Below, one piece after another: positions 18,870 through 27,205 of a stretch of DNA of 64,000 nt. This DNA comes from Spongiibacter sp. IMCC21906. Its GTDB lineage: Bacteria > Pseudomonadota > Gammaproteobacteria > Pseudomonadales > Spongiibacteraceae. The notes under the pieces were generated by a model. The model ran no database searches. It was not told the DNA's origin and saw only the letters and a list, made by a program, of their open reading frames with translations. The DNA lies in assembly GCF_001010805.1 (NCBI RefSeq), contig NZ_CP011477.1:1937001-2001000 (forward strand), read 5' to 3'. Both the position numbers and the translations under genes were made by a program. The first letter of the stretch is position 1. Each line of letters opens with the position of its first letter.

Positions 18870-19466
18870 ATGAGTGAGGCTAAGCACACTGACCAGCAGC
18901 TGGTTGAACGGGTTAAAAAAGGGGACAAACGAGCCTTTGACTTGTTGGTCCTTAAATATCAGCACAAGATTTTTGGGTTGATATCGCGGTATATAAAAGA
19001 TAACGATGAAATTCAGGACGTTGCTCAAGAGGCCTTTGTAAAGGCGTATCGTGCTCTTCCCAAGTTTCGTGGTGATAGTGCCTTTTATACTTGGTTATAC
19101 CGTATAGCAATTAACACAGCGAAAAATTACCTTGTGGCCAGAAATCGTCGGCCCCCCGGTGTTGATGTCGATGTTGCTGATGCGGAGTACTTTGAAGGTC
19201 CCTCTGCATTAAAAGACATTGAAACGCCGGAGAATCAGCTCTACGGAGAGGAGCTGAAGAAGGTGGTTCAGGATGCAATTAAGGCTTTGCCAGAAGATTT
19301 GCGTGCAGCCTTAACTTTAAGGGAATTTGATGGTCTGAGTTATGAAGACATCGCCGCGGTTATGGATTGCCCGGTGGGAACAGTGCGGTCGCGCATTTTT
19401 CGGGCTCGTGAATCGGTGGATAGCCGAGTCAAAGCCCAGGTGAGTGGTGAAGAGGTGGGAGTATGA
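18870..19466 (+). CDS. rpoE: Extracytoplasmic stress sigma factor RpoE/AlgU
   Basis: ECF sigma factor controlling the envelope-stress (and in pseudomonads alginate) regulon. It has 198 residues. Region 2 contains the FDLLVLKYQHKIFGLISRYI and DVAQEAFVKAYRAL segments; region 4 contains LREFDGLSYEDIAAVMDCPVGTVRSRIFRARE with the helix-turn-helix. It is followed by the anti-sigma factor genes rseA and rseB in a tight operon (ATGA overlap with rseA) and preceded by a candidate self-recognised promoter. Confidence 0.96.
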   Translation: MSEAKHTDQQLVERVKKGDKRAFDLLVLKYQHKIFGLISRYIKDNDEIQDVAQEAFVKAYRALPKFRGDSAFYTWLYRIAINTAKNYLVARNRRPPGVDVDVADAEYFEGPSALKDIETPENQLYGEELKKVVQDAIKALPEDLRAALTLREFDGLSYEDIAAVMDCPVGTVRSRIFRARESVDSRVKAQVSGEEVGV

Positions 19467-20044
19467 ACGATACCCTTAAAGAATCATTATCAGCGCTGCT
19501 GGATGGCGAAGCTAATGATCTTGAGTTACGACGAGTGCTGGGTTCGGAAGACAAAGAGCTACGGGAGCACTGGGCAGAGCTAAATCGTGCCCAGCAGTTG
19601 CGCCAGGACGGTGTGTTGCCGTTTGCGAATTTGGACATCTCCCAGCGGGTGATGGCAGAAATTGCAGACGAGACCTTGGTGACTAAAAACACCAATGGCT
19701 GGCGGCAGGCTCTTTCTGGTGTTGCGGTTGCTGCGAGTGTGGCTGCAGTCGTGGTGTTTGGGGCAATGGGCACGGATATGTTGGGCGGAAGCTCGGATAC
19801 GGTGGTTGCGTCAGCTAGTCCAAATACCGGTCGGGTTTATCCGGCTCAAGCAGCGCAAAGCAATGTTGGTGGCGTGCCAGTCAGCGCCCAGGTGCAAACA
19901 GCTCCAGCGCCGCAACCGGCATTGGATGATGAAGCCCAGAAACGCTTTGAAATGTACCTGCGTCGGCATACCGACAATGCGGCCCAAAATAGCGGCCAAG
20001 GCGTAATGACATATAGCCGTGTGGTAGCGCCGGAGTCAAAGTAA
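19463..20044 (+). CDS. rseA: Anti-sigma-E factor RseA/MucA
   Basis: Inner-membrane anti-sigma factor that holds RpoE inactive until cleaved by regulated proteolysis. It has 193 residues: an N-terminal cytoplasmic sigma-binding domain with the motif LSALLDGEANDLELRR, one transmembrane segment (about 77-97, GVAVAASVAAVVVFGAMG) and a periplasmic tail rich in Ala, Gln and Pro that would contact RseB. The ATG overlaps the rpoE stop. Size and topology match MucA of Pseudomonas. Confidence 0.93.
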   Translation: MNDTLKESLSALLDGEANDLELRRVLGSEDKELREHWAELNRAQQLRQDGVLPFANLDISQRVMAEIADETLVTKNTNGWRQALSGVAVAASVAAVVVFGAMGTDMLGGSSDTVVASASPNTGRVYPAQAAQSNVGGVPVSAQVQTAPAPQPALDDEAQKRFEMYLRRHTDNAAQNSGQGVMTYSRVVAPESK

Positions 20045-20045
20045 G

Positions 20046-21011
20046 GTGCTAAGGCAGACAACAGCTTCGTTTTTATTGTTGTTTGCCAGTTGCGATGGGC
20101 TGGCGCAAGACTCGGTGCCTGAGTGGTTGGCAAAAATGGACGCCAGCCAGCGCAGTCTGAACTACGAAGGCGTATTGAGCTATCAATACGCCGGTTCTGC
20201 CCATAGCTTAGCTGATAGGGTCTATGGCCTTAGGGTCAGGCACTATATTAAAGACGGCCTTGAGTACGATCATATAGAGACGCTCGACGGCCCGGAGCAA
20301 GAAATTGTTCGCGAGGGCCACGATGTTAATTGTGTCCACGCTGGCCCAAAGCTCATTCAACGCTCAATGCAATCCTCCCAAAGTGGTTATAAACGCTATT
20401 ATGACGTAGATGTCGGTGGCGCTGGCCGAGTTGCGGATCGTGATACTGTCCGTTTGGAAATCAGGCCTAAAGACGTTTATCGCCTTGGTTATTTGCTCAG
20501 CCTTGATAAAGAAACTGGTTTACTGCTGCAATCTGAGATTATCGACCAGCAGGGGCGAGTTCTTGAGCGATTTCAATATTTGATGGTGAACCTGGAGCCA
20601 TCGTCGTCTGATGAGTTAACCGCACAGCGCTTAATGCCCTCTCAAGCTCGCTCTCAGCTCGCTTCCCAAGAAAATGCGCCGCATCTTGAAACACCGGATG
20701 GCCGTGACGCTGAGCCACCACCTTGGCAGCCCAGTTGGTTGCCAGCAGGTTTCACCTTGGCCCAGAGTGACGGTCAGTTTCCAGAAGGCTTAAGTTATAC
20801 TGACGGAATGGCGGTGTTCTCGATATTTGTCGATTCCTTAATGGCGGCAAATAATGACACCCTATTGGCTACTGAGGGCGTACAACGCAGAGGGGCTTCG
20901 GTAAGTTATACTACGACGCTTCCGGATCACCAGGCTTTGGTGACAGTGGTGGGAGAAATTCCGCTGTTAACCGCAAGACAGGTGGCGACGTCCTTGGTAT
21001 GGGTCAACTAA
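20046..21011 (+). CDS. rseB: Sigma-E regulator RseB/MucB
   Basis: Periplasmic protein that binds the RseA/MucA periplasmic domain and senses lipoprotein or LPS signals. It has 321 residues with a signal peptide (cleaved after GLA, about residue 20), then the LolA-like N-terminal domain (WLAKMDASQRSLNYEGVLSY) and the smaller MucB/RseB C-terminal domain. The start is GTG at 20046, one base after the rseA stop; the ribosome site is weak, so translational coupling is likely. Confidence 0.93.
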   Translation: MLRQTTASFLLLFASCDGLAQDSVPEWLAKMDASQRSLNYEGVLSYQYAGSAHSLADRVYGLRVRHYIKDGLEYDHIETLDGPEQEIVREGHDVNCVHAGPKLIQRSMQSSQSGYKRYYDVDVGGAGRVADRDTVRLEIRPKDVYRLGYLLSLDKETGLLLQSEIIDQQGRVLERFQYLMVNLEPSSSDELTAQRLMPSQARSQLASQENAPHLETPDGRDAEPPPWQPSWLPAGFTLAQSDGQFPEGLSYTDGMAVFSIFVDSLMAANNDTLLATEGVQRRGASVSYTTTLPDHQALVTVVGEIPLLTARQVATSLVWVN

Positions 21012-21512
21012 ATGAGTATTGAAAGTGGCAGAGTTGTTGGGGTAGAGACGTCACGGCTTTGGCTGGAGACAATAAGCCGTTCGACCTGCGGGAGTTGTAG
21101 CGCTCAAAAAGGGTGTGGCCAAGGGGTGATGAATCGCTATATGTCTGGTCGCCGAAATCATTTGCAAGTCAATATGGGGAAATTCTCCGCCGCGGATTTT
21201 CAGTTGAATGACGAAGTGGACGTTAGTGTGTCTAATAAAGCCCTGTTAAGCGCGGCGTTTGTCGTCTATTTGCTACCGCTGTGTAGTTTAATTGCCGGTA
21301 TTCTTATTGTGGGGCAGTTTTCTAACCAAGATTTATACAGCGTCATCGGTGCCGTTTTGGGCTTTTCTGCAGGCCTGCTGCTGGTGCGTATATACAGCAT
21401 GATGGTTGCCAATCGGCCCGACTACCAGCCTGTGGTAGTCGCTATCCGCCCTAGTGGAGCTTCCCCTGTGGGCATAATCCCTTCAATATCGGGCACTTCT
21501 GTATCGGGCTAA
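21012..21512 (+). CDS. rseC: SoxR-reducing / RseC (MucC) family membrane protein
   Basis: Inner-membrane protein of the RseC/MucC family, linked to the sigma-E operon and, in E. coli, to reduction of SoxR. It has 166 residues. The N-terminal cytoplasmic domain has the family Cys cluster (C26, C29, C35: CGSCSAQKGCG); two transmembrane helices follow at about 77-98 and 106-126 (YSVIGAVLGFSAGLLLVRIY). It starts immediately after rseB. No mucD/degP-type protease gene follows; lepA comes next. Confidence 0.92.
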   Translation: MSIESGRVVGVETSRLWLETISRSTCGSCSAQKGCGQGVMNRYMSGRRNHLQVNMGKFSAADFQLNDEVDVSVSNKALLSAAFVVYLLPLCSLIAGILIVGQFSNQDLYSVIGAVLGFSAGLLLVRIYSMMVANRPDYQPVVVAIRPSGASPVGIIPSISGTSVSG

Positions 21513-21601
21513 GCCCGCTGCTCATAGCTTAGCTGCCCGGCTTTGCGATACAATCGCGCCTTTAAAATTTACCACACCTATTTTTGAGGTTTTAAGCCAG
21601 C

Positions 21602-23401
21602 GTGCACAGTCTTGAGCTGATCCGAAATTTTTCAATTATTGCCCATATCGATCATGGAAAATCCACCTTGGCAGACCGTTTTATTCAGGTTTGCGGCGGT
21701 TTGACGGAAAGAGAGATGGCTGAGCAGGTTCTCGATTCGATGGATATCGAACGGGAGCGCGGCATTACGATTAAAGCTCAGAGTGTCACCCTGAACTACA
21801 CCGCTAATGATGGTAAAACCTATCAGCTCAACTTTATCGACACCCCAGGGCATGTGGATTTCTCCTATGAAGTATCCCGCTCTTTGGCGGCTTGCGAAGG
21901 GGCGTTGTTGGTTGTCGATGCAGCCCAGGGCGTCGAGGCGCAATCTGTTGCCAACTGCTACACCGCAATTGAACAGGGTTTAGAAGTGTTGCCAGTCCTC
22001 AACAAAATGGACCTTCCCCAAGCTGACCCTGATCGTGTGAAGCAAGAAATTGAAGAAATCATTGGTGTTGATGCCACTGAGGCGGTGCCCGTCAGCGCCA
22101 AGTCGGGCATGGGCGTGCCCGAAGTGCTGGAGTATTTGGTTAAATTGGTGCCGCCGCCGGAAGGTGATGCAGAGGCACCATTGCAAGCCTTGATCATTGA
22201 CTCCTGGTTTGATAATTACCAAGGCGTTGTATCACTGGTTCGGGTGAAAAATGGCGTTCTGCGCAAGGGCGACAAGATCATTACCAAGTCTATTGGTAAA
22301 GGTCAAATTGTCGATCATGTGGGCGTATTCACCCCCAAACAAACCAATACGAATATCTTGCGTGCGGGTGAAGTGGGTTTTGTTATCGCCGGGATTAAAG
22401 ATATTTTAGGTGCGCCGGTGGGGGACACGTTTACCCACGCATCTACGCCAGATACTGCCGCGTTGCCGGGTTTTCAGAAAGTGAAACCCCAGGTTTATGC
22501 TGGGTTGTTTACGGTCTCAACAGACGACTATGAAGATTTTCGTGAAGCATTGGGCAAGTTAACTTTGAATGATGCCTCACTTTTTTATGAACCAGAAACC
22601 TCAGATGCGCTAGGTTTCGGGTTTCGCTGTGGTTTCCTTGGCACCTTGCACATGGAAATTATCCAAGAACGTCTAGAGCGAGAATATAATCTAGACTTGA
22701 TCACCACCGCACCCACGGTAATTTACGAGGTGTTAAAGAAAAATGGCGAAGTTGTGCAGGTGGACAACCCCTCGTCTATGCCTGATCCCGGTGAGCTGGA
22801 AGAAACCCGCGAGCCCATTGCCATCGTCAATATACTGGTTCCCCAAGAACATTTGGGCAATGTGTTAAGCTTATGCGCTGACAAACGTGGCGTTCAAAAG
22901 GATATGCAGTTTCTGGGGCAGCAAGTCTCGGTGAACTGGGAAATTCCAATGAGCGAAGTTGTACTGGACTTTTTTGATCGATTGAAGTCGGTCAGCCGGG
23001 GGTTTGCGTCTCTGGATTACAGTTTTGATCGTTTTCAGACTGCGGACTTGGTTAAGCTTGACGTGCTTATTAATGGTGATCGGGTCGATGCTTTGGCTTT
23101 AATCGTTCACCGGGACCATGCTCATGCCCGAGGACGACAGCTGGTTGATAAGATGCGCGAGCTAATCCCCAGGCAGATGTTTGACGTTGCTATTCAGGCA
23201 GCTATTGGTGGACATGTTATTGCAAGGCAGACGGTTAAAGCACTGCGCAAAAATGTGACAGCCAAATGCTATGGCGGAGATGTTTCACGGAAAAGAAAAT
23301 TGCTGGAAAAACAAAAAGCGGGCAAAAAACGCATGAAACAAGTGGGGAATGTCGAAATCCCTCAGTCAGCGTTTTTAGCCGTATTAAAAGTAGATAGTTA
23401 A
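21602..23401 (+). CDS. lepA: Elongation factor 4 (LepA)
   Basis: Ribosome-associated translational GTPase. It has 599 residues from GTG 21602. The G1 motif is [10 protein letters not shown]3 DTPGH, and G4 NKMD; the EF-G-like domains and the LepA-specific C-terminal domain ([22 protein letters not shown], here split by description) complete the protein. Length is the family norm. It is followed by lepB after 18 nt, the classic lepA-lepB pairing. Confidence 0.97.
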   Translation: MHSLELIRNFSIIAHIDHGKSTLADRFIQVCGGLTEREMAEQVLDSMDIERERGITIKAQSVTLNYTANDGKTYQLNFIDTPGHVDFSYEVSRSLAACEGALLVVDAAQGVEAQSVANCYTAIEQGLEVLPVLNKMDLPQADPDRVKQEIEEIIGVDATEAVPVSAKSGMGVPEVLEYLVKLVPPPEGDAEAPLQALIIDSWFDNYQGVVSLVRVKNGVLRKGDKIITKSIGKGQIVDHVGVFTPKQTNTNILRAGEVGFVIAGIKDILGAPVGDTFTHASTPDTAALPGFQKVKPQVYAGLFTVSTDDYEDFREALGKLTLNDASLFYEPETSDALGFGFRCGFLGTLHMEIIQERLEREYNLDLITTAPTVIYEVLKKNGEVVQVDNPSSMPDPGELEETREPIAIVNILVPQEHLGNVLSLCADKRGVQKDMQFLGQQVSVNWEIPMSEVVLDFFDRLKSVSRGFASLDYSFDRFQTADLVKLDVLINGDRVDALALIVHRDHAHARGRQLVDKMRELIPRQMFDVAIQAAIGGHVIARQTVKALRKNVTAKCYGGDVSRKRKLLEKQKAGKKRMKQVGNVEIPQSAFLAVLKVDS

Positions 23402-23419
23402 AAAAAGGCGCGGGGCCGC

Positions 23420-24475
23420 ATGGTAAATCTTATTCTTGTCATTGTTGCGGCGGTGTCGCTGATTATTTGGTTGCTGCAAGAAGTTAAAGGCCGAAAGCAA
23501 ATGCAACAGGCTTTGCAGTGGTGTGCCGAAAAGAAAACGGCCAGCGATGCGGAGTCACTAAAACAACAGGTGGTGCCGGGCTGGCTTGAATGGAGCTATC
23601 GGCTGGTCGTTTTTCTTTGGTTTGTTTGGCTCGCCAGTGTGGTACTGATTAAAGATGGCGATTTTGCCTTGGCGTTGGTTATTTTAACGTTTTTAGCAGG
23701 CATTATTGGTGGCTTGGATCGCTTCGTATTTGAAAAAGCACGACAGGCCTTTGTGCGGGCCGGCAATGTCGCTGTGTATATCACCTACTTTGTAAAACAA
23801 GACCAGGATGGCCTCAAGTCTCAATTTGGGGGCACTTTACCCATTGCGGAGAATGCGCGTTCTTTTTTCCCGGTGCTGCTGGTGGTGTTGGTCTTGCGCT
23901 CATTTGTTGTAGAACCCTTTCAGATCCCTTCGGCCTCAATGGTCCCCAGTTTAGAAGTGGGTGATTATATTTTGGTCAATAAGTTTGAGTACGGTATCAG
24001 ACTGCCGGTGATAGGAACCAAATTGGTCGAAGTGGGCGAACCTCAGCGGGGCGACGTCATGGTGTTTTTCCCCCCCAATGACAAACGTTATTTTATTAAG
24101 CGGGTTGTTGGCTTGCCGGGTGACGAGATTCGTTACGTTAATAAAAAGCTGTATATCAATGGCAAATTGATACCACAAACCTTGGTTGCCGAAGTGCCAC
24201 CACTGCAAGCGGTTACCCAAGTTTTGCGTGAGCAACTCGGCAGTGCCGATCACTTAATTCACCACGACAAACGCATTTATCGTGGTGATTTTGAAACAAC
24301 CGTAAGCCCCGGTCATTACTTCATGATGGGTGACAATCGCGATAACAGCAGCGATAGCCGAGTCTGGGGTGAAGTTCCTGAAGAAAATATTGTGGGTAAA
24401 GCGTTTGCTATCTGGATGCATTGGCGAGGAATTAGCCAACTCCCTAGCTTTGATCGAGTGGGTCAAATTCGTTAA
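23420..24475 (+). CDS. lepB: Signal peptidase I
   Basis: Inner-membrane serine protease that removes signal peptides from Sec and Tat substrates. It has 351 residues, slightly longer than E. coli LepB. There are hydrophobic segments near 2-20, 55-72, 76-93 and 140-155. The catalytic Ser lies in IPSASMVPSL and the catalytic Lys in YFIKRVVGLPGD; box E is GDNRDNSSDSR. It is followed by the DUF4845 gene and rnc in the usual order. Confidence 0.96.
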   Translation: MVNLILVIVAAVSLIIWLLQEVKGRKQMQQALQWCAEKKTASDAESLKQQVVPGWLEWSYRLVVFLWFVWLASVVLIKDGDFALALVILTFLAGIIGGLDRFVFEKARQAFVRAGNVAVYITYFVKQDQDGLKSQFGGTLPIAENARSFFPVLLVVLVLRSFVVEPFQIPSASMVPSLEVGDYILVNKFEYGIRLPVIGTKLVEVGEPQRGDVMVFFPPNDKRYFIKRVVGLPGDEIRYVNKKLYINGKLIPQTLVAEVPPLQAVTQVLREQLGSADHLIHHDKRIYRGDFETTVSPGHYFMMGDNRDNSSDSRVWGEVPEENIVGKAFAIWMHWRGISQLPSFDRVGQIR

Positions 24476-24502
24476 TCACCCTCATTTATAAGGGGTTCAA
24501 TT

Positions 24503-24874
24503 ATGCGTAAACAACAACAGGGTATTAGCATGCTCGCCGCGTTGGTTTTGATCTGCGTAGTGCTTGTGCTGGGAACTGCGGCCGCGCGATTGCTGCCTAT
24601 CTATCTAGACTGTTGGACCCTAAATAATATTATTGACGATGTGGTTGAAGATAATCGCGGCAAAACGACTACCCCTGCACAAGTGCGGCAATCATTAAGC
24701 CGCCATTTTACAACCAACCGAATTGAGTCTGTTTCTTTGCGGGATATCGAAATTAGTACTAATAGTGAGGGTGTGTTGATTGATGCCAGCCATGAAAAGC
24801 GCACACCATTAATCTTCAATATTGATGCAGTGGTGAAGTTTGAAGATATGACCTATTTGATCCCCCGGAGTTAA
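24503..24874 (+). CDS. DUF4845 single-pass membrane protein
   Basis: It has 123 residues with a short basic N-terminus and a hydrophobic segment (about 8-30, SMLAALVLICVVLVLGTAAA) that could resemble a type IV pilin-like leader, followed by a small soluble domain. It belongs to the uncharacterised family regularly encoded between lepB and rnc in Pseudomonadales and relatives. The ribosome site AAGGGG lies upstream of ATG 24503, and its stop overlaps the rnc start by one base. No function is known; context suggests nothing more than co-expression with envelope and RNA-processing genes. Confidence 0.88.
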   Translation: MRKQQQGISMLAALVLICVVLVLGTAAARLLPIYLDCWTLNNIIDDVVEDNRGKTTTPAQVRQSLSRHFTTNRIESVSLRDIEISTNSEGVLIDASHEKRTPLIFNIDAVVKFEDMTYLIPRS

Positions 24875-25554
24875 TGGTGACCGATAAGCAGTCGCTTTTT
24901 GATCGTATTGATTACCAGTTTCAAGACCCCACACTGGTCGATGTTGCTTTAACTCACCGCAGTTTTGCTGCTGAAAACAACGAGCGCTTAGAGTTTTTAG
25001 GCGACTCATTGTTAAATATGATTATTGCCGAAGCCTTGTATCTCAAGTTTCCCAGTGTTCGGGAAGGGGAGTTGAGTCGAATGCGAGCTGGCTTGGTAAA
25101 CGGTGAGACGCTGGCGGTTTTAGGTCAAGAGTTTGCGCTGGGCGATTATCTTCGTCTCGGAAGCGGTGAAAGCAATACCGGTGGCCGTTATCGAGAATCT
25201 ATTCTCGCCGATACGGTAGAGGCACTGATTGGTGCTATTTATTTAGAGAGTGGTTTTGAATCTTGCCGCACTAAGGTTTTGCAATGGTATGGCGCTAGAT
25301 TGGACAAGGTGAATCCAAAAGCCAGTCACAAAGACGCTAAAACCTTGTTGCAAGAATTTTTACAGGCCCGCAAACAGTCTTTACCCAATTATCAGCTGGT
25401 TGAGACCACTGGCGCAGAACACGAGCAAGTTTTTACCGTGGCATGCCAAGTCGACATGCTCAGCAGTGCAGAAGTTGCTTCGGGACAGAGTCGTCGTCGG
25501 GCTGAGCAGGCTGCGGCAGAGAAAGTACTACACAAACTTCAAAATCAACATTAA
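24874..25554 (+). CDS. rnc: Ribonuclease III
   Basis: Double-strand-specific endoribonuclease for rRNA and mRNA processing. It has 226 residues. The signature [12 protein letters not shown] (around 38-49) carries the catalytic acidic residues, and [13 protein letters not shown] is the second metal-binding motif. The C-terminal double-stranded RNA-binding domain begins at [11 protein letters not shown] (about 153). The start ATG shares one base with the preceding stop. It is followed by era after 19 nt. Confidence 0.97.
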   Translation: MVTDKQSLFDRIDYQFQDPTLVDVALTHRSFAAENNERLEFLGDSLLNMIIAEALYLKFPSVREGELSRMRAGLVNGETLAVLGQEFALGDYLRLGSGESNTGGRYRESILADTVEALIGAIYLESGFESCRTKVLQWYGARLDKVNPKASHKDAKTLLQEFLQARKQSLPNYQLVETTGAEHEQVFTVACQVDMLSSAEVASGQSRRRAEQAAAEKVLHKLQNQH

Positions 25555-25573
25555 GCCATTTGGGCCAAAATTT

Positions 25574-26470
25574 ATGAGTGAACAACGCTGTGGCTATATT
25601 GCGATTGTAGGGCGGCCTAATGTTGGTAAGTCTACTCTGCTTAATCACATTCTTGGACAGAAGCTAAGCATTACATCTCGCAAGCCTCAAACTACCCGTC
25701 ATCAAGTCTTGGGCATTAAAACTGAGGACGATATTCAAGCCGTTTACGTTGATACGCCCGGTCTTCATTTAAAAGAAGCCAAGGCCATTAACCGCTATAT
25801 GAACAAGGCTGCCAGTTCAGCACTAAAAGGTGTGGATTTGGTGTTGTTTGTCGTGGATAGAGACCGCTGGACCGATGAAGACGAGCTGGTTTTATCGCGG
25901 TTAGAAAATCAAGATTGCCCGGTCATGTTGGTTATTAATAAAGTTGACCGTATGGACGACAAAGGCCAGCTGTTACCACTCATTGCCAGTTTAAAAGCCC
26001 GGGGAAATTTTACAGAGGTGGTGCCGGTATCGGCATTACGCGGCCACAATCGGGATGATCTTGAGGACTTAATCAAGCAATACCTTCCTGAAAGTCCACA
26101 TATGTTCCCTGAGGATCAGATTACAAACCGCAGTGAGCGGTTTCTCGCGGCTGAATTGGTCCGTGAAAAAATTATGCGTCAGCTAGGTGAAGAAGTGCCT
26201 TATGCGATGGCGGTTGAAATAGAAGAGTTCAAATCGTCCCCTCGACTGACAGAAATTAGCGCTTTAATTCTGGTCGAGAAAGCGGGTCAAAAGAAGATTA
26301 TTATCGGTGATGCCGGTAGTCGGTTGCGGCAAATAGGAACTGAAGCCCGTAAGGATATGGAAAGGGCTTTTGACAGTAAGGTTATGCTGCGATTGTGGGT
26401 GAAAATAAAATCAGGTTGGTCTGACGATGAACGGGCCTTACGCAGTCTTGGTTACACTGACTTCGATTAA
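25574..26470 (+). CDS. era: Ribosome-associated GTPase Era
   Basis: Essential GTPase that binds the 3' end of 16S rRNA and assists 30S maturation. It has 298 residues from ATG 25574; codons upstream in the same frame lie inside rnc. G1 [10 protein letters not shown]3 DTPG and G4 NKVD are present, and the C-terminal KH domain includes [17 protein letters not shown]. It lies three bases upstream of recO in the standard rnc-era-recO order. Confidence 0.97.
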   Translation: MSEQRCGYIAIVGRPNVGKSTLLNHILGQKLSITSRKPQTTRHQVLGIKTEDDIQAVYVDTPGLHLKEAKAINRYMNKAASSALKGVDLVLFVVDRDRWTDEDELVLSRLENQDCPVMLVINKVDRMDDKGQLLPLIASLKARGNFTEVVPVSALRGHNRDDLEDLIKQYLPESPHMFPEDQITNRSERFLAAELVREKIMRQLGEEVPYAMAVEIEEFKSSPRLTEISALILVEKAGQKKIIIGDAGSRLRQIGTEARKDMERAFDSKVMLRLWVKIKSGWSDDERALRSLGYTDFD

Positions 26471-26473
26471 ACA

Positions 26474-27205
26474 ATGAAACGCGTTGAAGGTGAGCCCTGC
26501 TTTATTCTCCATCAACGACCCTATCGCGAGACCAGCGCACTATTGGAAGTGTTTAGTCTCGATCATGGCCGTTTTTCTGTTATTGCTAAAGGCTTGCGAG
26601 GCGGTAGCCGTGGTCGACAGGCTTGGCGTTCTGCACTGCAACCCTTTAATTTGCTAGCGCTCTCTTGGTCGGGACGGGGGGAGCTAAAAACACTGACGGA
26701 TGCTCAGCTGCAAAAGGCTTTTTCGTTACAGGGGCGGGCGCTATTTTGTGGTTTTTATTTAAATGAATTGCTAGAGCGTTTGTTGCATCGCTTTGACCCC
26801 CACCAAAACCTATTTCATCATTATCAATACAGTTTGGACCGTTTGCTTAATGGTGAGGATGAAAAGCGTTGTTTACGTCGCTTTGAGTTCTCGCTGTTGG
26901 CGGATCTTGGATACGGGTTTTCATTACACCTAGATGGCAATGGCGAAGGTATTATTGCTGATAATAACTACGTTTTTTTGCCAGAACAGGGGTTTATTCC
27001 AGCAAGACAGCAGGAGGAAATTGTATTTTCTGGCACGCATTTGTTAGAGCTGGCTAAAGACGATTATTCTGCCGAAGCTGAATTAACGGGGCGCCGATTG
27101 AGTCGTTTACTGCTAGGGCAGCTGCTGGGGAGTAAACCGCTGCGCAGTCGGGAGTTATTTGCCGCAACTTTTGCTAGCGATTCAAGCGGCAAAAATCACA
27201 GATAG
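26474..27205 (+). CDS. recO: DNA repair protein RecO
   Basis: Recombination mediator that loads RecA onto SSB-coated single-stranded DNA in the RecF pathway. It has 243 residues: an N-terminal OB fold (FILHQRPYRETSALLEVF... GRFSVIAKGLRG) and a helical C-terminal part with FCGFYLNELLERLL. The zinc-finger cysteines seen in some RecO proteins are absent, as is common in gammaproteobacteria. Its 3' end overlaps the convergent barA gene by 24 nt, and the usual pdxJ and acpS genes do not follow. Confidence 0.93.
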   Translation: MKRVEGEPCFILHQRPYRETSALLEVFSLDHGRFSVIAKGLRGGSRGRQAWRSALQPFNLLALSWSGRGELKTLTDAQLQKAFSLQGRALFCGFYLNELLERLLHRFDPHQNLFHHYQYSLDRLLNGEDEKRCLRRFEFSLLADLGYGFSLHLDGNGEGIIADNNYVFLPEQGFIPARQQEEIVFSGTHLLELAKDDYSAEAELTGRRLSRLLLGQLLGSKPLRSRELFAATFASDSSGKNHR

